A DNA stretch of 64,000 nucleotides from Thermophilibacter mediterraneus (GCF_900119385.1 NZ_FPKO01000008.1:267338-331337), one strand, 5' to 3'. Shown: positions 7,391 through 16,901, counted from the stretch's first letter. The notes: generated by a model from the sequence alone, not told the origin. Numbers and translations are program-made.

Positions 7391-9283
7391 CTACGCGAAC
7401 TGGCTGCGGTAGAGCTCGGCGTAGGCGCCGCCCGCGGCGAGGAGCTGCTCGTGCGTGCCCTGCTCGATGATCGTGCCCTTCTCCATCACGAGGATGAGGT
7501 CGGCGTCGACGATCGTGGAGAGGCGGTGCGCGATCACGAAGCTCGTGCGGTTCTCCATGATGGCCTCCATCGCCCGAACGATCGCCTGCTCGGTGCGGGT
7601 GTCCACGCTCGAGGTCGCCTCGTCGAGGATGAGGATCGCGGGGTCGGTGAGCATGGCCCGCGCGATGGTGAGCAGCTGGCGCTGGCCCTGGGAGATGTTC
7701 TCCGCGTCGTTGGACAGCATCGTGTCGTAGCCGTGCGGCAGCGTGCGCACGAAGAAGTCGACGTGCGCGGCGCGCGCGGCGGCCTCGACCTCCTCGCGGG
7801 TGGCCCCGGACTTGCCGTAGGCGATGTTGTCGGCGATGGTGCCCTCGAAGAGCCACGCGTCCTGCAGCACCATGCCGAACTGGCGGCGCAGGCCGGAGCG
7901 CGTGAGCTCGCGGGTGTCCACGCCGTCGAGCGTGACGCGCCCGCCGTCGACCTCGTAGAAGCGCATGAGCAGGTTGATGAGGGTGGTCTTGCCGGCACCC
8001 GTGGCGCCGACGATGGCGACCTTCTGCCCCGGCTCGGCCACGAGGGAGACGTCGCGCATGAGCGGGCGGTCGGGGGCGTAGCCAAAGCGCACGTGCTCGA
8101 ACGCGACGCGGCCCTCGACGGGGTCGGGAAGCGCGGCGGGGCGCTCGGGGTCGGGCACGACCTCGCCCTCGTCGAGCAGGGCGAAGACGCGCTCCGCCGC
8201 GGCGAGCGCGCCCTGGAGCATGTTCACCGTGAGCGAGAGCTGCGTGAGCGGCTCGGACGCCTGCATCACGTACTGGAAGAACGCCTGGAACACGCCGACG
8301 GAGATCTGCCCCATGACGAGCATGCCCCCGGCGAGCAGGCCGACCGTCACCTGGCACAGCCTCATGAGCAGACGGATGGCCGGGGCGATGGCGTTGGTGA
8401 CGAAGTCGGCGCTCGCGGAGGTTTCGGCCAGGCGCTCGGCGGCCTCGGCGATGTCGGCCTCGCTCGCCTCCTCGCAGCCGAAGGCCTTGATGACCGCGCG
8501 GCCGCTGTACGCCTCCTCGACGCGGCCGGTCAGCGTGCCGAGCGCCTCCTGCCTCGCCGCCGCGACCTTGAGCGTGTAGGACGTCACGAGCTTGGTCACC
8601 ACGCCGGCCACCAGCGCAAACGCGACGAAGATCGCGGTGAGCGCGAGGTCGTAGGTGGACATGAGGATGATCGCGCCGCCGACCATGGCAAACGCCATCA
8701 GGAGCTGGAGCAGGCCGCGCTGCAGCACCTCGGAGATCTTGTCGAGGTCGTTGGTGGCGCGGCTGATGGTGTCGCCCGGCTGGTGCGCGTCGTAGTAGGA
8801 CAGGGGCAGGCGCGCGAGCTTGTCGGCGATCTGGGAGCGCAGACGCAGGTTCAGGCGCTCGGCGAAGCTCGCCATGACGAGCCCCTGCACGGTGTAGGCC
8901 GCCCATGCGGACGTCCAGATGCCGAGGAACGTGAGGATCTCGATGCCGGCGTTGTCGAGCGAGACCACGAAGGGCTCCCCGGCGGCGAAGCTCGCCTGGA
9001 TGTTCGCCCAGAGGTGGTCAATGAGGCCGGCGCTGTAGGCGGTCGCCCCGAGGCTGCCCGCCACGTAGGCGACCGAGCAGACCGCCGCGACCACGAGCCT
9101 CCAGCGCTGTCCGGAGGCGGCGGACCACAGGCGCGCGGCGGTGCCGAGCGCGTCGGACGGGACGTCGAGCTCCTCGTCGGGCGCGGGCTCGGGGGCGCCG
9201 GGGCGCGCGTCGCCGTCGGCGTCGTCGCGGGCGCGCTCGAGGCGCTCCAGCTCGTCGAGCTCGAGGTTCTTCTCGCTAGGCAT
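7391..9283 (-). CDS. ABC exporter half-transporter with canonical ATP site
   Basis: This 630-residue protein is a type IV ABC exporter subunit: a membrane domain of about six helices (residues 60-360) followed by an ATPase domain. The Walker A motif is GATGAGKT, Walker B ends ILILDE with the catalytic Glu, and the H-loop is AHRLSTI. The signature is ISQGQ rather than LSGGQ. Its start codon overlaps the stop of the upstream half-transporter by eight bases (ATGCCTAG), which implies translational coupling. Together the two form a heterodimer of the LmrCD or TM287/288 type, exporting an unknown drug, lipid or peptide. An acidic N-terminal extension of about 50 residues precedes the first helix. 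Confidence 0.93.
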   Translation of the reverse strand: MPSEKNLELDELERLERARDDADGDARPGAPEPAPDEELDVPSDALGTAARLWSAASGQRWRLVVAAVCSVAYVAGSLGATAYSAGLIDHLWANIQASFAAGEPFVVSLDNAGIEILTFLGIWTSAWAAYTVQGLVMASFAERLNLRLRSQIADKLARLPLSYYDAHQPGDTISRATNDLDKISEVLQRGLLQLLMAFAMVGGAIILMSTYDLALTAIFVAFALVAGVVTKLVTSYTLKVAAARQEALGTLTGRVEEAYSGRAVIKAFGCEEASEADIAEAAERLAETSASADFVTNAIAPAIRLLMRLCQVTVGLLAGGMLVMGQISVGVFQAFFQYVMQASEPLTQLSLTVNMLQGALAAAERVFALLDEGEVVPDPERPAALPDPVEGRVAFEHVRFGYAPDRPLMRDVSLVAEPGQKVAIVGATGAGKTTLINLLMRFYEVDGGRVTLDGVDTRELTRSGLRRQFGMVLQDAWLFEGTIADNIAYGKSGATREEVEAAARAAHVDFFVRTLPHGYDTMLSNDAENISQGQRQLLTIARAMLTDPAILILDEATSSVDTRTEQAIVRAMEAIMENRTSFVIAHRLSTIVDADLILVMEKGTIIEQGTHEQLLAAGGAYAELYRSQFA

Positions 9284-11099
9284 TGGTCTGTCCCCCTCTC
9301 GTCTGGGAGTCGGCGATGGCGCGGTACGTGGGGCAGCCCTCCATGAGCTCGTCGTGGGTCCCCAGGCCCACGACCTCGCCGTCGCGCAGGACGACGATCT
9401 GGTCGGCGTCGTGGATGGTGCTCACGCGCTGGGCGATGATGAGCGTGGCCGCGTCCGAAAGCTCGCCCGCGAGCGCGTGGCGCAGCGCGGCGTCGGTCTT
9501 GTAGTCGAGCGCCGAGAACGAGTCGTCGAAGACGTAGAGGTCGGCCCTGCGCACGAGGGCGCGGGCGATGGCGAGGCGCTGGCGCTGCCCGCCCGAGAAG
9601 TTGGTGCCGCCCTGTGCGACGCGGGTCCCCAGGCCGTGCGCGAGCTCGCGCACGAAGCCGCCCTGGGCGACGTCGAGGGCGTGCCAGAGGCGCTCGTCGG
9701 TGGCGTCCGCGTCGCCGTGGCGCAGGTTCTCGGCGATGGTGCCCGAGAAGAGCCACGCCTTCTGCGGGACGTACGCGATGCGGGAGCGCAGCTCCTCCTG
9801 GGAGAGGCGGCGCACGTCGACGCCGCCGAAGGTGAGGCTGCCGCCCGTGACGTCGTTGAAGCGCAGCAGCATCTTGGCGATCGTGGACTTGCCGGAGCCG
9901 GTGTTGCCGATGATGGCGGTGGTCTGCCCGCGGCGCAGCGCGAACGAGATGTCGTGCAGCGTATCCTCGTCGGCGTCCGAGAAGCGCAGGCTCACGTGGT
10001 CGAAGCGGGCGACCTCGTCCCCGGCGCCGTCGGCCGCGGCGAGCGCGGCGGGGGCGTCCGCGTCGGCGATCTCGGGCTCGACGTCGAGCACCTGCGCGGC
10101 GCGCGTGAGGCACGCGAGGGCGCGCGGCACCTGCAGGATCGCGAACTGCGCCATCATCATGAACATCATGATGAGCATCGCGTACTCCACGAGGGCGCTG
10201 ATGGAGCCGATCTGCATGGCGTGGGCGCCCACGCGGTCCGCCCCGACCCACATGATCGTGGCCTCGACGACGTTCATGAGGAAGAACGTCATGGAGTCGG
10301 TGACCGCGAAGACGAGGTTCACGCGGATCGCGTTGCTCGCGAAGTCGTTGAAGGTCTCGTCGAGGCGGCCCCGCTCGTGGGCCTCCTTGCCGAAGGCGCG
10401 GATCACGCGCACGCCGGTGATGGACTCGCGCAGGCGGGTGTTCATGTTGTCGATGAAGCCCTGGAGGCGCGTGAAGATGGGCGCGGACTTCGCCACCGCG
10501 GCGACCGAGATCGCCACGATCGCGAGCGTGACGGCCAGGAGCACCCAGCCCATGACCGCGTCGGTCGAGAACGCGAGCCAGATGGAGATCGCGCACATGA
10601 GGGGCACGGGGAAGATCATGAGGATCGACATGAGCAGCGTCTGCTGGATGACGTTGGCGTCCGAGAGCGTGCGCGTGATCATGGAGCCGGTGCCGAAGGC
10701 GTTGAAGTCCGAGCCGGATAAGGCCAGCGACGCCTCGTAGACGCGCATGCGCAGGTCGCGGCCGACCTTGGCGCAGAGGCGCGACGTGAGGAACACCGAG
10801 GTGATGTAGCCGCCCGAGCCCACGAGGGCGGCGATGAGCATGGCGACGCCATGCCCCATGAGGGCGCTCATGTCACGCGAGTTCACGGCGACGTTGACCA
10901 TGGCCGAGAGCTGCGTGGGGATGTAGAGCATGCCCGTCATGTCGCAGATCGACGAGAGCAGGATGGCGACGAGCAGGGCCTTGTACGGTGCGACGAGGCT
11001 CACGAGCAGGCGCGCGGAGGTGCGCTTGCTGTAGTCGCGCGGCGTGCGGGCGCGGGTGCGGCGGGCGGCGGCGTGCCGGTCGTGGTTCTTCTCGCTCAA
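9276..11099 (-). CDS. ABC exporter half-transporter with degenerate ATP site
   Basis: This 607-residue partner subunit has an N-terminal membrane domain and a C-terminal ATPase. The Walker A motif is GNTGSGKS and the signature is FSGGQ. Two key catalytic positions are altered: Walker B ends YVFDD with Asp in place of Glu, and the switch His is Gln (AQRVSTI). These changes, paired with the non-canonical signature of the second subunit, define the degenerate site of a heterodimeric exporter, while the other site is intact. The gene overlaps the marR stop by four bases (ATGA-type), so the three genes form one tightly coupled operon. The substrate is unknown. Confidence 0.93.
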   Translation of the reverse strand: MSEKNHDRHAAARRTRARTPRDYSKRTSARLLVSLVAPYKALLVAILLSSICDMTGMLYIPTQLSAMVNVAVNSRDMSALMGHGVAMLIAALVGSGGYITSVFLTSRLCAKVGRDLRMRVYEASLALSGSDFNAFGTGSMITRTLSDANVIQQTLLMSILMIFPVPLMCAISIWLAFSTDAVMGWVLLAVTLAIVAISVAAVAKSAPIFTRLQGFIDNMNTRLRESITGVRVIRAFGKEAHERGRLDETFNDFASNAIRVNLVFAVTDSMTFFLMNVVEATIMWVGADRVGAHAMQIGSISALVEYAMLIMMFMMMAQFAILQVPRALACLTRAAQVLDVEPEIADADAPAALAAADGAGDEVARFDHVSLRFSDADEDTLHDISFALRRGQTTAIIGNTGSGKSTIAKMLLRFNDVTGGSLTFGGVDVRRLSQEELRSRIAYVPQKAWLFSGTIAENLRHGDADATDERLWHALDVAQGGFVRELAHGLGTRVAQGGTNFSGGQRQRLAIARALVRRADLYVFDDSFSALDYKTDAALRHALAGELSDAATLIIAQRVSTIHDADQIVVLRDGEVVGLGTHDELMEGCPTYRAIADSQTRGGQTNA

Positions 11100-11689
11100 C
11101 GGGTCTCCTCCTTCCTGGCGCTGGGCTTGTTCGCGCCGATGGCGTTGTCTGATGCGGTGTCGCGGAGCGGTCGCGGGGACGCGGCGTCGCCCAGGCCGAC
11201 GGGGGCGGCGCCGAGAGGCGGCACGGACACGCGCGCGAGCTCGCGGTCGATGGCGCGCGTGTAGGCGCGCACGAGACGCAGCAGCTCGGCACGCTCCTCG
11301 GGGGCGAGGCTCGCGAACGCGCGGTCCTCGGCCTCGATCGCGGGGCGGATGCGCTCGTCGGCGAAGGCGCGGCCGGACTCCGTGAGCGAGATGATCTTGG
11401 AGCGGCGGGCGCCGGCGACGGGGGCGAGCTCGACGAGGCCCTTGGCCTCGAGGGCCTTGATCGCGGAGTTGACCGTCTGCCGGGAGTACGAGTACGCGTC
11501 CGCGATCTCGCTCTGGGTGACGGCGCCGCCCGAGACCTCCACGGCGTAGAGAATCCAGTAGGCGGTCTCCGAGAGCCCGCAGCCCCGCGCGAACTCGTAG
11601 TAGAGCTTGTCGCTCTCGCGGTACAGGATGTCGATCTCCCGCGCGTTGCCAATCCGCCGCTGGTCAAGGCTGGTTTCCTGTGCTTCCAT
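11096..11689 (-). CDS. MarR-family transcriptional regulator of the exporter operon
   Basis: This 197-residue protein has a winged helix-turn-helix of the MarR family (VTQSEIADAYSYSRQTVNSAIKALEAKGLVEL), the wing GARRSKIISLTESG, and a C-terminal dimerisation helix. The last 45 residues are a low-complexity tail. It is the first gene of the marR/ABC/ABC operon, so it very likely represses its own operon and is released by a small ligand, as is common for MarR proteins beside exporters. GGAGGAC precedes the ATG at 11689. A perfect palindrome lies inside the promoter upstream and is the obvious candidate binding site. Confidence 0.92.
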   Translation of the reverse strand: MEAQETSLDQRRIGNAREIDILYRESDKLYYEFARGCGLSETAYWILYAVEVSGGAVTQSEIADAYSYSRQTVNSAIKALEAKGLVELAPVAGARRSKIISLTESGRAFADERIRPAIEAEDRAFASLAPEERAELLRLVRAYTRAIDRELARVSVPPLGAAPVGLGDAASPRPLRDTASDNAIGANKPSARKEETR

Positions 11690-11727
11690 GTCCTCCTCTC
11701 CTCCTCGGTGCGCCGAGCGGGCCTCTC

Positions 11728-11756
11728 AAGTTAATCCGATTTCGGATGTATGTCAA
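11728..11756 (-). promoter_or_regulatory. marR/ABC operon promoter with MarR operator in the spacer
   Basis: On the minus strand TTGACA (11751-11756) and TAACTT (11728-11733) are exactly 17 bases apart. The palindrome ATCCGA-N2-TCGGAT (11734-11747) fills most of the spacer. A protein bound there would block RNA polymerase, the classic layout for autorepression. Confidence 0.82.
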
Positions 11757-11765
11757 CCCGCGGGG

Positions 11766-11817
11766 TTGACACTGGTGTTGACACTGGTGTTGACACTGGT
11801 GCCAGGGGAAAGTGTCA
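11766..11817. repeat. 12-bp triplication and 27-bp TGACA/TGTCA element, copy a
   Basis: TTGACACTGGTG occurs three times in a row (11766-11801). The last copy runs into a 27-bp element (11791-11817) with TGACA and TGTCA ends around a core that reads CTTTCCCC and GGCACC on the minus strand. It lies just upstream of the marR promoter. Confidence 0.8.
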
Positions 11818-11869
11818 GGTTTTGCGGGTCGCGGGGCCGGTGCCGCGGGGCCGGTGCGCGGGGCAGGTG

Positions 11870-11936
11870 CCGAAACGGAGCGATTTGCGAAAACGAGGCC
11901 CTCTCTGCGGCGGTTTTCGCAAGATGCTCCGTTTCG
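11870..11936. repeat. 68-bp palindromic element, copy 3
   Basis: The left arm CGAAACGGAGCGATTTGCGA pairs with a right arm ending CGCAAGATGCTCCGTTTCG. The loop contains GGCCCTCTC. Confidence 0.9.
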
Positions 11937-11976
11937 TTGCGGGGCCGAGAAGACCCAAGACCGTCGGCAGCTGGAT

Positions 11977-12065
11977 TTATCTACCACAGAATCGGCAACA
12001 ACAGGGCTCTGGAACCGTTCCCACGGCTCTGGAGCCCCAGTTGTTGCCAATCTAGTGGTAGATAA
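11977..12065. repeat. Long imperfect inverted repeat
   Basis: The 26-bp arms (TTATCTACCAC...GGCAACAAC and its complement) differ only in their middle six bases. The 37-base interior contains two direct copies of GGCTCTGGA and GGGCTC/GAGCCC arms. It may be a small mobile-element remnant or a structured transcript. Confidence 0.75.
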
Positions 12066-12085
12066 CTCGGGACAGAGAACGCCGA

Positions 12086-12123
12086 GGGCCCGCGCCCGGC
12101 CTGATCGGCTGGGACGCGGGCCC
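12086..12123 (-). terminator. Terminator-like hairpin downstream of SLH gene 1
   Basis: GGGCCCGCG and CGCGGGCCC arms form a strong stem about 40 bases after the stop codon. The tail is only weakly T-rich. The same hairpin type follows two other SLH genes. Confidence 0.6.
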
Positions 12124-12159
12124 GGGTGCGACTCGCTGCGTCGCTCGTCGCGCGAACGC

Positions 12160-13350
12160 CTACCGCGCCATGCGCATCATCATCGCGGCGACCTCGCCGC
12201 GGGTGCACTGCCCCTGCGGGTCGAGGGCCACGCCGCCCTTGCCGGTGAGCACGCCTGCGCTCACGGCCCAGCTCATCGGCTCGACCGCGTACGACGACAC
12301 GCTCCCGCCGTCAACGAACCCGCCGAGGGACCCGGACGCCGACGGCTGCCCCGCCGCGCGCCACAGCACGGTCGCGGTCTCCTCACGGCTGATCACACGG
12401 CTCACGCCGAAGTCATCACCGTAGCCACCAAAGATCCCCTGCTCGACGCACCACGCGACGGGCTCGGCATACCACGCGTCCGCGCTCACATCGGCAAACG
12501 TGGCGACAGCGCCGAGGTCGGCGGACGGCCGCCCCGCCCTGTTCCAGAGCGTCTGCGCCATCTCCGCGCGCGTGATCTTCCCGTCGGGCCCAAACGACGA
12601 TCCGTCGCCATAGCCCCTCATCACGCCGTTTGACACCACCCAGTCGACAGCCTCGTGATACCAGGCATCAAGCCCCACGTCAGAGAACCCCGCGCTCGGG
12701 CAGGACTCCCCGCCGTCGCAGCCAAACGTCACCGTGACATGAACCGGACACGGGGGCATCATGAAGTCCCACTGGTCCTCGATCTTCTCGGTGCCGTCTG
12801 CCGAGTCACTTGACACAGACCAAAAGTACTCCGGCTCGTTCCCGCTCGCGTCGACCGCATCGACCGAGACGACGCGTCCGCCGTCCTCGGGAAACGTCCA
12901 CACCTTGACCCAGGAGCCCTCGTAGGCATCCTCGACGCTGATGAGAACCCTGCCTTCGCCGACCACGTCAAGCGTCACCGGATACGTCGGGCTGCCGTCG
13001 AGGGCCTCCCACTGGGCGACGTACATCGTGCTGTGATCGGGAATCGTTGTCAGGCTGGATGACCCCAGAAGGGTCCCGTCCTCGGCCCTCCACCCAAGGA
13101 ATCGATACCCCTCACGCTCCACAAAGCCGAGCTCGAACTGTGTGCCGGGCTCTAGGCGATGCTCGGTCCAGAAGGTGTCAAACGGGTCAACAGTAAGTAT
13201 CCGGACCGTCCCCTCGCGGAAGAACTCATCCTCCCAGTCGTCGATCGCGTCCGCCCGCGCGGGAATCGCCGCCGGCGCCGCGACGCATCCCACCGCCACG
13301 GCAAGTGTCGCAACAGTTCCGACCAGGACCCTCTTTAGCACAGCAATCAT
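12160..13350 (-). CDS. SLH-domain surface protein 1 (small)
   Basis: This 396-residue exported protein has a signal peptide (residues 1-34, ending ARA). A Listeria/Bacteroides-type repeat follows (about 67-117, GYRFLGW), then a second beta-rich stretch and three SLH domains (about 220-396). SLH domains anchor proteins non-covalently to secondary wall polymers. The start was taken at the ATG at 13350 because AAAGGAG lies upstream and the signal peptide begins there; the reading frame stays open further upstream without support. Unlike the next four SLH genes it has no beta-helix region and no poly-G promoter. It is the shortest member of the array and its SLH region is more diverged. Confidence 0.9.
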   Translation of the reverse strand: MIAVLKRVLVGTVATLAVAVGCVAAPAAIPARADAIDDWEDEFFREGTVRILTVDPFDTFWTEHRLEPGTQFELGFVEREGYRFLGWRAEDGTLLGSSSLTTIPDHSTMYVAQWEALDGSPTYPVTLDVVGEGRVLISVEDAYEGSWVKVWTFPEDGGRVVSVDAVDASGNEPEYFWSVSSDSADGTEKIEDQWDFMMPPCPVHVTVTFGCDGGESCPSAGFSDVGLDAWYHEAVDWVVSNGVMRGYGDGSSFGPDGKITRAEMAQTLWNRAGRPSADLGAVATFADVSADAWYAEPVAWCVEQGIFGGYGDDFGVSRVISREETATVLWRAAGQPSASGSLGGFVDGGSVSSYAVEPMSWAVSAGVLTGKGGVALDPQGQCTRGEVAAMMMRMAR

Positions 13351-13499
13351 CCTCGCTCCTTTCCGCGCGAACGAACTCTGTCGCAAAGATACCAGCGAAC
13401 GCTCAGCAATCTGAATGATAGGTGGCGCAGCGAGATCCAGCGGTCGGCAAACGTGGGGAGCTCGAGCTCGCAGCCCAGTTCGACGTGGAAGACGAGGCA

Positions 13500-13547
13500 T
13501 CGAGAAGAACGACGACGCCCCGGCGCTGTGCTTTGCGCCGGGGCGTC
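13500..13547 (-). terminator. Terminator of SLH gene 2
   Basis: GACGCCCCGGCGC and GCGCCGGGGCGTC form a perfect 13-bp stem with an eight-base loop. On the minus strand it is followed by GTCGTTCTTCTCG, a pyrimidine-rich tail. Confidence 0.75.
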
Positions 13548-13560
13548 AGGTTGACGATCT

Positions 13561-13604
13561 CGTCAGGTTATAGCGTCAACTTAACTTGACGCTATAACCT
13601 GACG
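13561..13604. repeat. Perfect 19-bp-stem palindrome downstream of SLH gene 2
   Basis: Arms beginning CGTCAGGTTATAGCGTC pair perfectly with their complement around a six-base loop, CTTAAC. A related palindrome with compensating base changes lies at 20365-20403. Confidence 0.9.
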
Positions 13605-13631
13605 CTGGTGTCAAGCGTTGTGCGCAGACGG

Positions 13632-16600
13632 CTACTTCGCCATGCGCATCATCATCGCGGCGACCTCGCCGCGGGTGCAGCCCGCCTGCGGGTCGAGGGC
13701 CACGTCGCCCTTGCCGGTGAGCACTCCGGTCGAGACGGCCCACTCGATCGCGCCGGTCGCGTAGTCGGACACGCTGGAGGCGTCGCCGTAGCCGGAGAGG
13801 TCGGCGTCGGCCTCGGGGCTGCCGGAGAGGCGCCAGAGGACGGTCGCGGCCTCCTCGCGGGAGATCACCCTCTCGGTTCCGAAGGTGTCTCCGTAGCCGG
13901 AGAAGATGCCCTCGGAGACGCACCACTCGAGCGCGGGGGCGTACCAGCCGCCCGCGTCGACGTCCGTGAAGGCGGAGAGGTCAGCGGTCGCCTCGGGGCG
14001 CCCGGCGCGGTTCCAGAGCATCTGCGCCATCTCGGCGCGGGTGACGTCGGCCACGGGGCCGAGGGACTCGCCGCCCTCGCCGTAGCCGTTGAGGACACCC
14101 TCGGTGACGGCCCAGTCCACGGCGTCGTGGTACCAGGCGTCCTGGTCCACGTCATTGAAGCCGTGGGTCGGGCAGAGCTCCCCGCCGTCGCAGCCGAAGG
14201 TCACGGTGACGGTGACCGCGGAGCCCGGCATCTCGAAGACGTACTCGCCGTCCTTCTTGCCGGCCTTGACGGTGACGGACTCGCCGTCCTCGTCGGTGAC
14301 GGTGACCTCGCGGACCTCCTGGCCCTCGTCGGGCGTGGCGGTGACGGTGACCTCGTCGCCCTCGTCGGCGCGGGTCGGGTCGACCTTCACGGTGCCGCCG
14401 TCGGTCTCGGAGACCTTGACCTGCTCGCCGGAGCTCACGGAGCCGCCGGGGTTGGAGGGCGGGTTCGTGACGCTCTGCACGGTCTCGGTAACGATCGAGC
14501 CGTCGCCCTTTTCAAGACGCACAGCAACCTGAATCGGCCCGTCGTTCCTGTTGGTGACGCTGCCAGCAATCTTCTCGACGACGTCATCGTTCGTCTGAAC
14601 GCCCGGGAGCGCGCCGCGAACGGCGGACACCGTGGCGTCATCAGCCCAAACCTGGGTTACGCCATCCTTGAACTTAACGCCATCGACCGTGAGAGAGGGG
14701 ACCGTCGTCACGCCGCCGCCCATGGCGTACTCGATGTTGGCATAGGCGCCATCATTCGGGTTGAGCGCGCTGTCCTTGACGGTAACATTCGTGGCGCCGT
14801 TCACGATCACAGAGGTAAAGTTGCCGCCGTTGACCGTGACCCCATCAAGCGTGCCGCCGTCGTTCTTATAGAACTGGGTGGCGTGCTTGTTCGCATCCAC
14901 GGCCACCGGAACGCTCACCACGACGTTCTTGATGGTGACGTCGTCGGCTCCCTCCCCGACCGTGATGAATGCGCCGGTGGAGTAGGTCGCATTGCATGCG
15001 ATGGTGTGATCGTTGCCGTCGAGTGTCACGCCCGCGGGGACGGTAAAGGCGGCGCACTCATAATCAGCAAGGAGCTCGACGGTCTTGTCGTCCGCGCTGG
15101 CCGCGGCATTCAAGGCCGCTTGGAGGTCAGAGAACTTATTTCCGTCGACAGTGGCAACGTAGGTGGCGACGGACGACTCCCCATCGGTCGTGGCAGCGTT
15201 GCCCGTAATCTGCCCGACAATCTCTCCCGAGCCAGTGAGCTCGAGCTCGCCGCTGTTCTCGATGCCGCCCGTCAGCGTGTTGTCGTTGAGGTTGAGCGAG
15301 ACGTTGGAGCCCACAGGGACAGAGACGTCCTCGGTGACGTTGCGGAGGAGCGTAACTTCAGCCTGCCCGCCTTCCGCGGTAGAGGCGTTCTCGAGGGCTG
15401 CACCGAGCGTCGAGTAGAGCGCGTACATGGTTTTATAGGCGCTCTGAGACTGGTCCGTACTCGAGCCTTTGGTCACCTTATTCTGCGCCTGGGCAGCGGC
15501 GTCAGCCAGTGCGGCATTGATAACGATGGCCTTACCGGAAGTGACCGAGTCGCCAGAGACGCTGAACTCGTCGAACGAGGTAACTCGCACGGGATCCTTC
15601 CCGGAGGCGGGCGTCATGGAGACGTCTGCGGAAACCTCGATCTTGCTGGACGGAATGCTGTCCTCCCCGGAGCCGTCCTCGGCTGCGTTATAGACAGAGA
15701 TGGCGTTCCCGTTCTTGCTCGTCACCGTAGCGCCCGAGATGGAAACCTCCAAATCGGGATCGTCAATATACTGTCCCTCGCTGGTGCCATATAGCTGGCC
15801 AACGAACTTAAGGGCGGAGCCATCATCGTACGACCCGTCGCCGGAATAGATCGAGTCAAATTCGCCATTCGCGCTGAACGAACCGCCCGTGATGGTAATC
15901 GTCCCCATCTTCGCCTCGAGGGCGGTGGAGCCGGAGATTGAGGTTGAGGTTGAGGTTGAGTCGTCAGAGATGGAGAGCTTGCCCTCCATCGGCCAGTAGA
16001 TGCTCGTGTCGCCCGTATCGATGGTGCCACCGGAGATGTTCACCTCGGTTCCTGCGGACCTGGTGTTGTTACCCGAGATGCCGAAGTACTTCGCCCCAAT
16101 TGTTCCGCCGGTCATGGTCAGGGTAGAGGGATCGCTCCCCTCGTTATTGTCATTCGAATTGAGCAGCACAACGCCAAAGGCTCCGCTGAGCGCCGCGTCT
16201 CCGGAAATCTCCGCATGGGCGCCGGTCAGCTCCAGCGCCGTCGAGCTCTGCTCCAGGCTCTCGATCCTGCCGCCGGAAATGTAAGCATGAGCCCCGCTGG
16301 TCGCGATTACAGCCTTGAGGTTGCTCTTGATCGAGCCGCCGGTCATAGTGAGGGATGCGCTTGAACCGTGCAGACGCACCGAGCTGTTGGTATTTCCAGA
16401 TGCAACAGTGTTGGATATAGCCCCTCCGGCTACGGTAAGTTCCCCTGAGCAGTCAATGAAGTTAGTGGCGTAGCTGCCTACGAGGGCTCCGGTGCTGGTC
16501 ACACTGCTATCGGTGATATTGAGGGAACCGCCAGGCCGTACCGTAATTGATCTGCCGAACGTGAATTCGACTCTATGTCCGTTCAGCTCAATGCTAATTG

Positions 16601-16901
16601 ATCTGTTGCTAAGACTGAAACCTGGCTGGTTCGTAAGGTTATCCATCACCTCAATTTCGGCACCATCTTCGGAGGCATTCACAGCCGCCTGAAGGGACTT
16701 ATATCCAACCTTTCCAATATAGACGGGGAAGTTCTCCTCTGTTGCATCCACAGGATTGGACGCATCTTCGGTCACGTCACCCATCGTCGCGGTTGCATTT
16801 TCAGCCATCGCCACGACCGGCGCTGAGCCAAGTGCGAGCGTGAGTCCCAGACCCGCCGCGGCAGCGAGCCACGCCGCGCTCCCGACCTCGTTCTTCGGCA
16901 T
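13632..16901 (-). CDS. SLH-domain surface protein 2, beta-helix adhesin
   Basis: This 1089-residue exported protein begins with a signal peptide (GLGLTLALGSAPVVAMA). A long region of short repeated strands with SGGTI/TGGSI-type turns follows, the pattern of a right-handed parallel beta-helix as in many adhesins and autotransporter-like proteins. Residues about 825-900 form a small beta repeat (VKVSETDGGTVKVDPTRADE). Three SLH domains occupy about 910-1089. The protein probably sits on the cell surface and binds a host, polysaccharide or partner ligand; no catalytic motif is evident. Its 3' end is almost identical to that of SLH gene 3. AAGGGG precedes the ATG at 16901, and transcription should start from a promoter with a G9 spacer, so expression is predicted to be phase variable. 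Confidence 0.9.
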   Translation of the reverse strand: MPKNEVGSAAWLAAAAGLGLTLALGSAPVVAMAENATATMGDVTEDASNPVDATEENFPVYIGKVGYKSLQAAVNASEDGAEIEVMDNLTNQPGFSLSNRSISIELNGHRVEFTFGRSITVRPGGSLNITDSSVTSTGALVGSYATNFIDCSGELTVAGGAISNTVASGNTNSSVRLHGSSASLTMTGGSIKSNLKAVIATSGAHAYISGGRIESLEQSSTALELTGAHAEISGDAALSGAFGVVLLNSNDNNEGSDPSTLTMTGGTIGAKYFGISGNNTRSAGTEVNISGGTIDTGDTSIYWPMEGKLSISDDSTSTSTSISGSTALEAKMGTITITGGSFSANGEFDSIYSGDGSYDDGSALKFVGQLYGTSEGQYIDDPDLEVSISGATVTSKNGNAISVYNAAEDGSGEDSIPSSKIEVSADVSMTPASGKDPVRVTSFDEFSVSGDSVTSGKAIVINAALADAAAQAQNKVTKGSSTDQSQSAYKTMYALYSTLGAALENASTAEGGQAEVTLLRNVTEDVSVPVGSNVSLNLNDNTLTGGIENSGELELTGSGEIVGQITGNAATTDGESSVATYVATVDGNKFSDLQAALNAAASADDKTVELLADYECAAFTVPAGVTLDGNDHTIACNATYSTGAFITVGEGADDVTIKNVVVSVPVAVDANKHATQFYKNDGGTLDGVTVNGGNFTSVIVNGATNVTVKDSALNPNDGAYANIEYAMGGGVTTVPSLTVDGVKFKDGVTQVWADDATVSAVRGALPGVQTNDDVVEKIAGSVTNRNDGPIQVAVRLEKGDGSIVTETVQSVTNPPSNPGGSVSSGEQVKVSETDGGTVKVDPTRADEGDEVTVTATPDEGQEVREVTVTDEDGESVTVKAGKKDGEYVFEMPGSAVTVTVTFGCDGGELCPTHGFNDVDQDAWYHDAVDWAVTEGVLNGYGEGGESLGPVADVTRAEMAQMLWNRAGRPEATADLSAFTDVDAGGWYAPALEWCVSEGIFSGYGDTFGTERVISREEAATVLWRLSGSPEADADLSGYGDASSVSDYATGAIEWAVSTGVLTGKGDVALDPQAGCTRGEVAAMMMRMAK

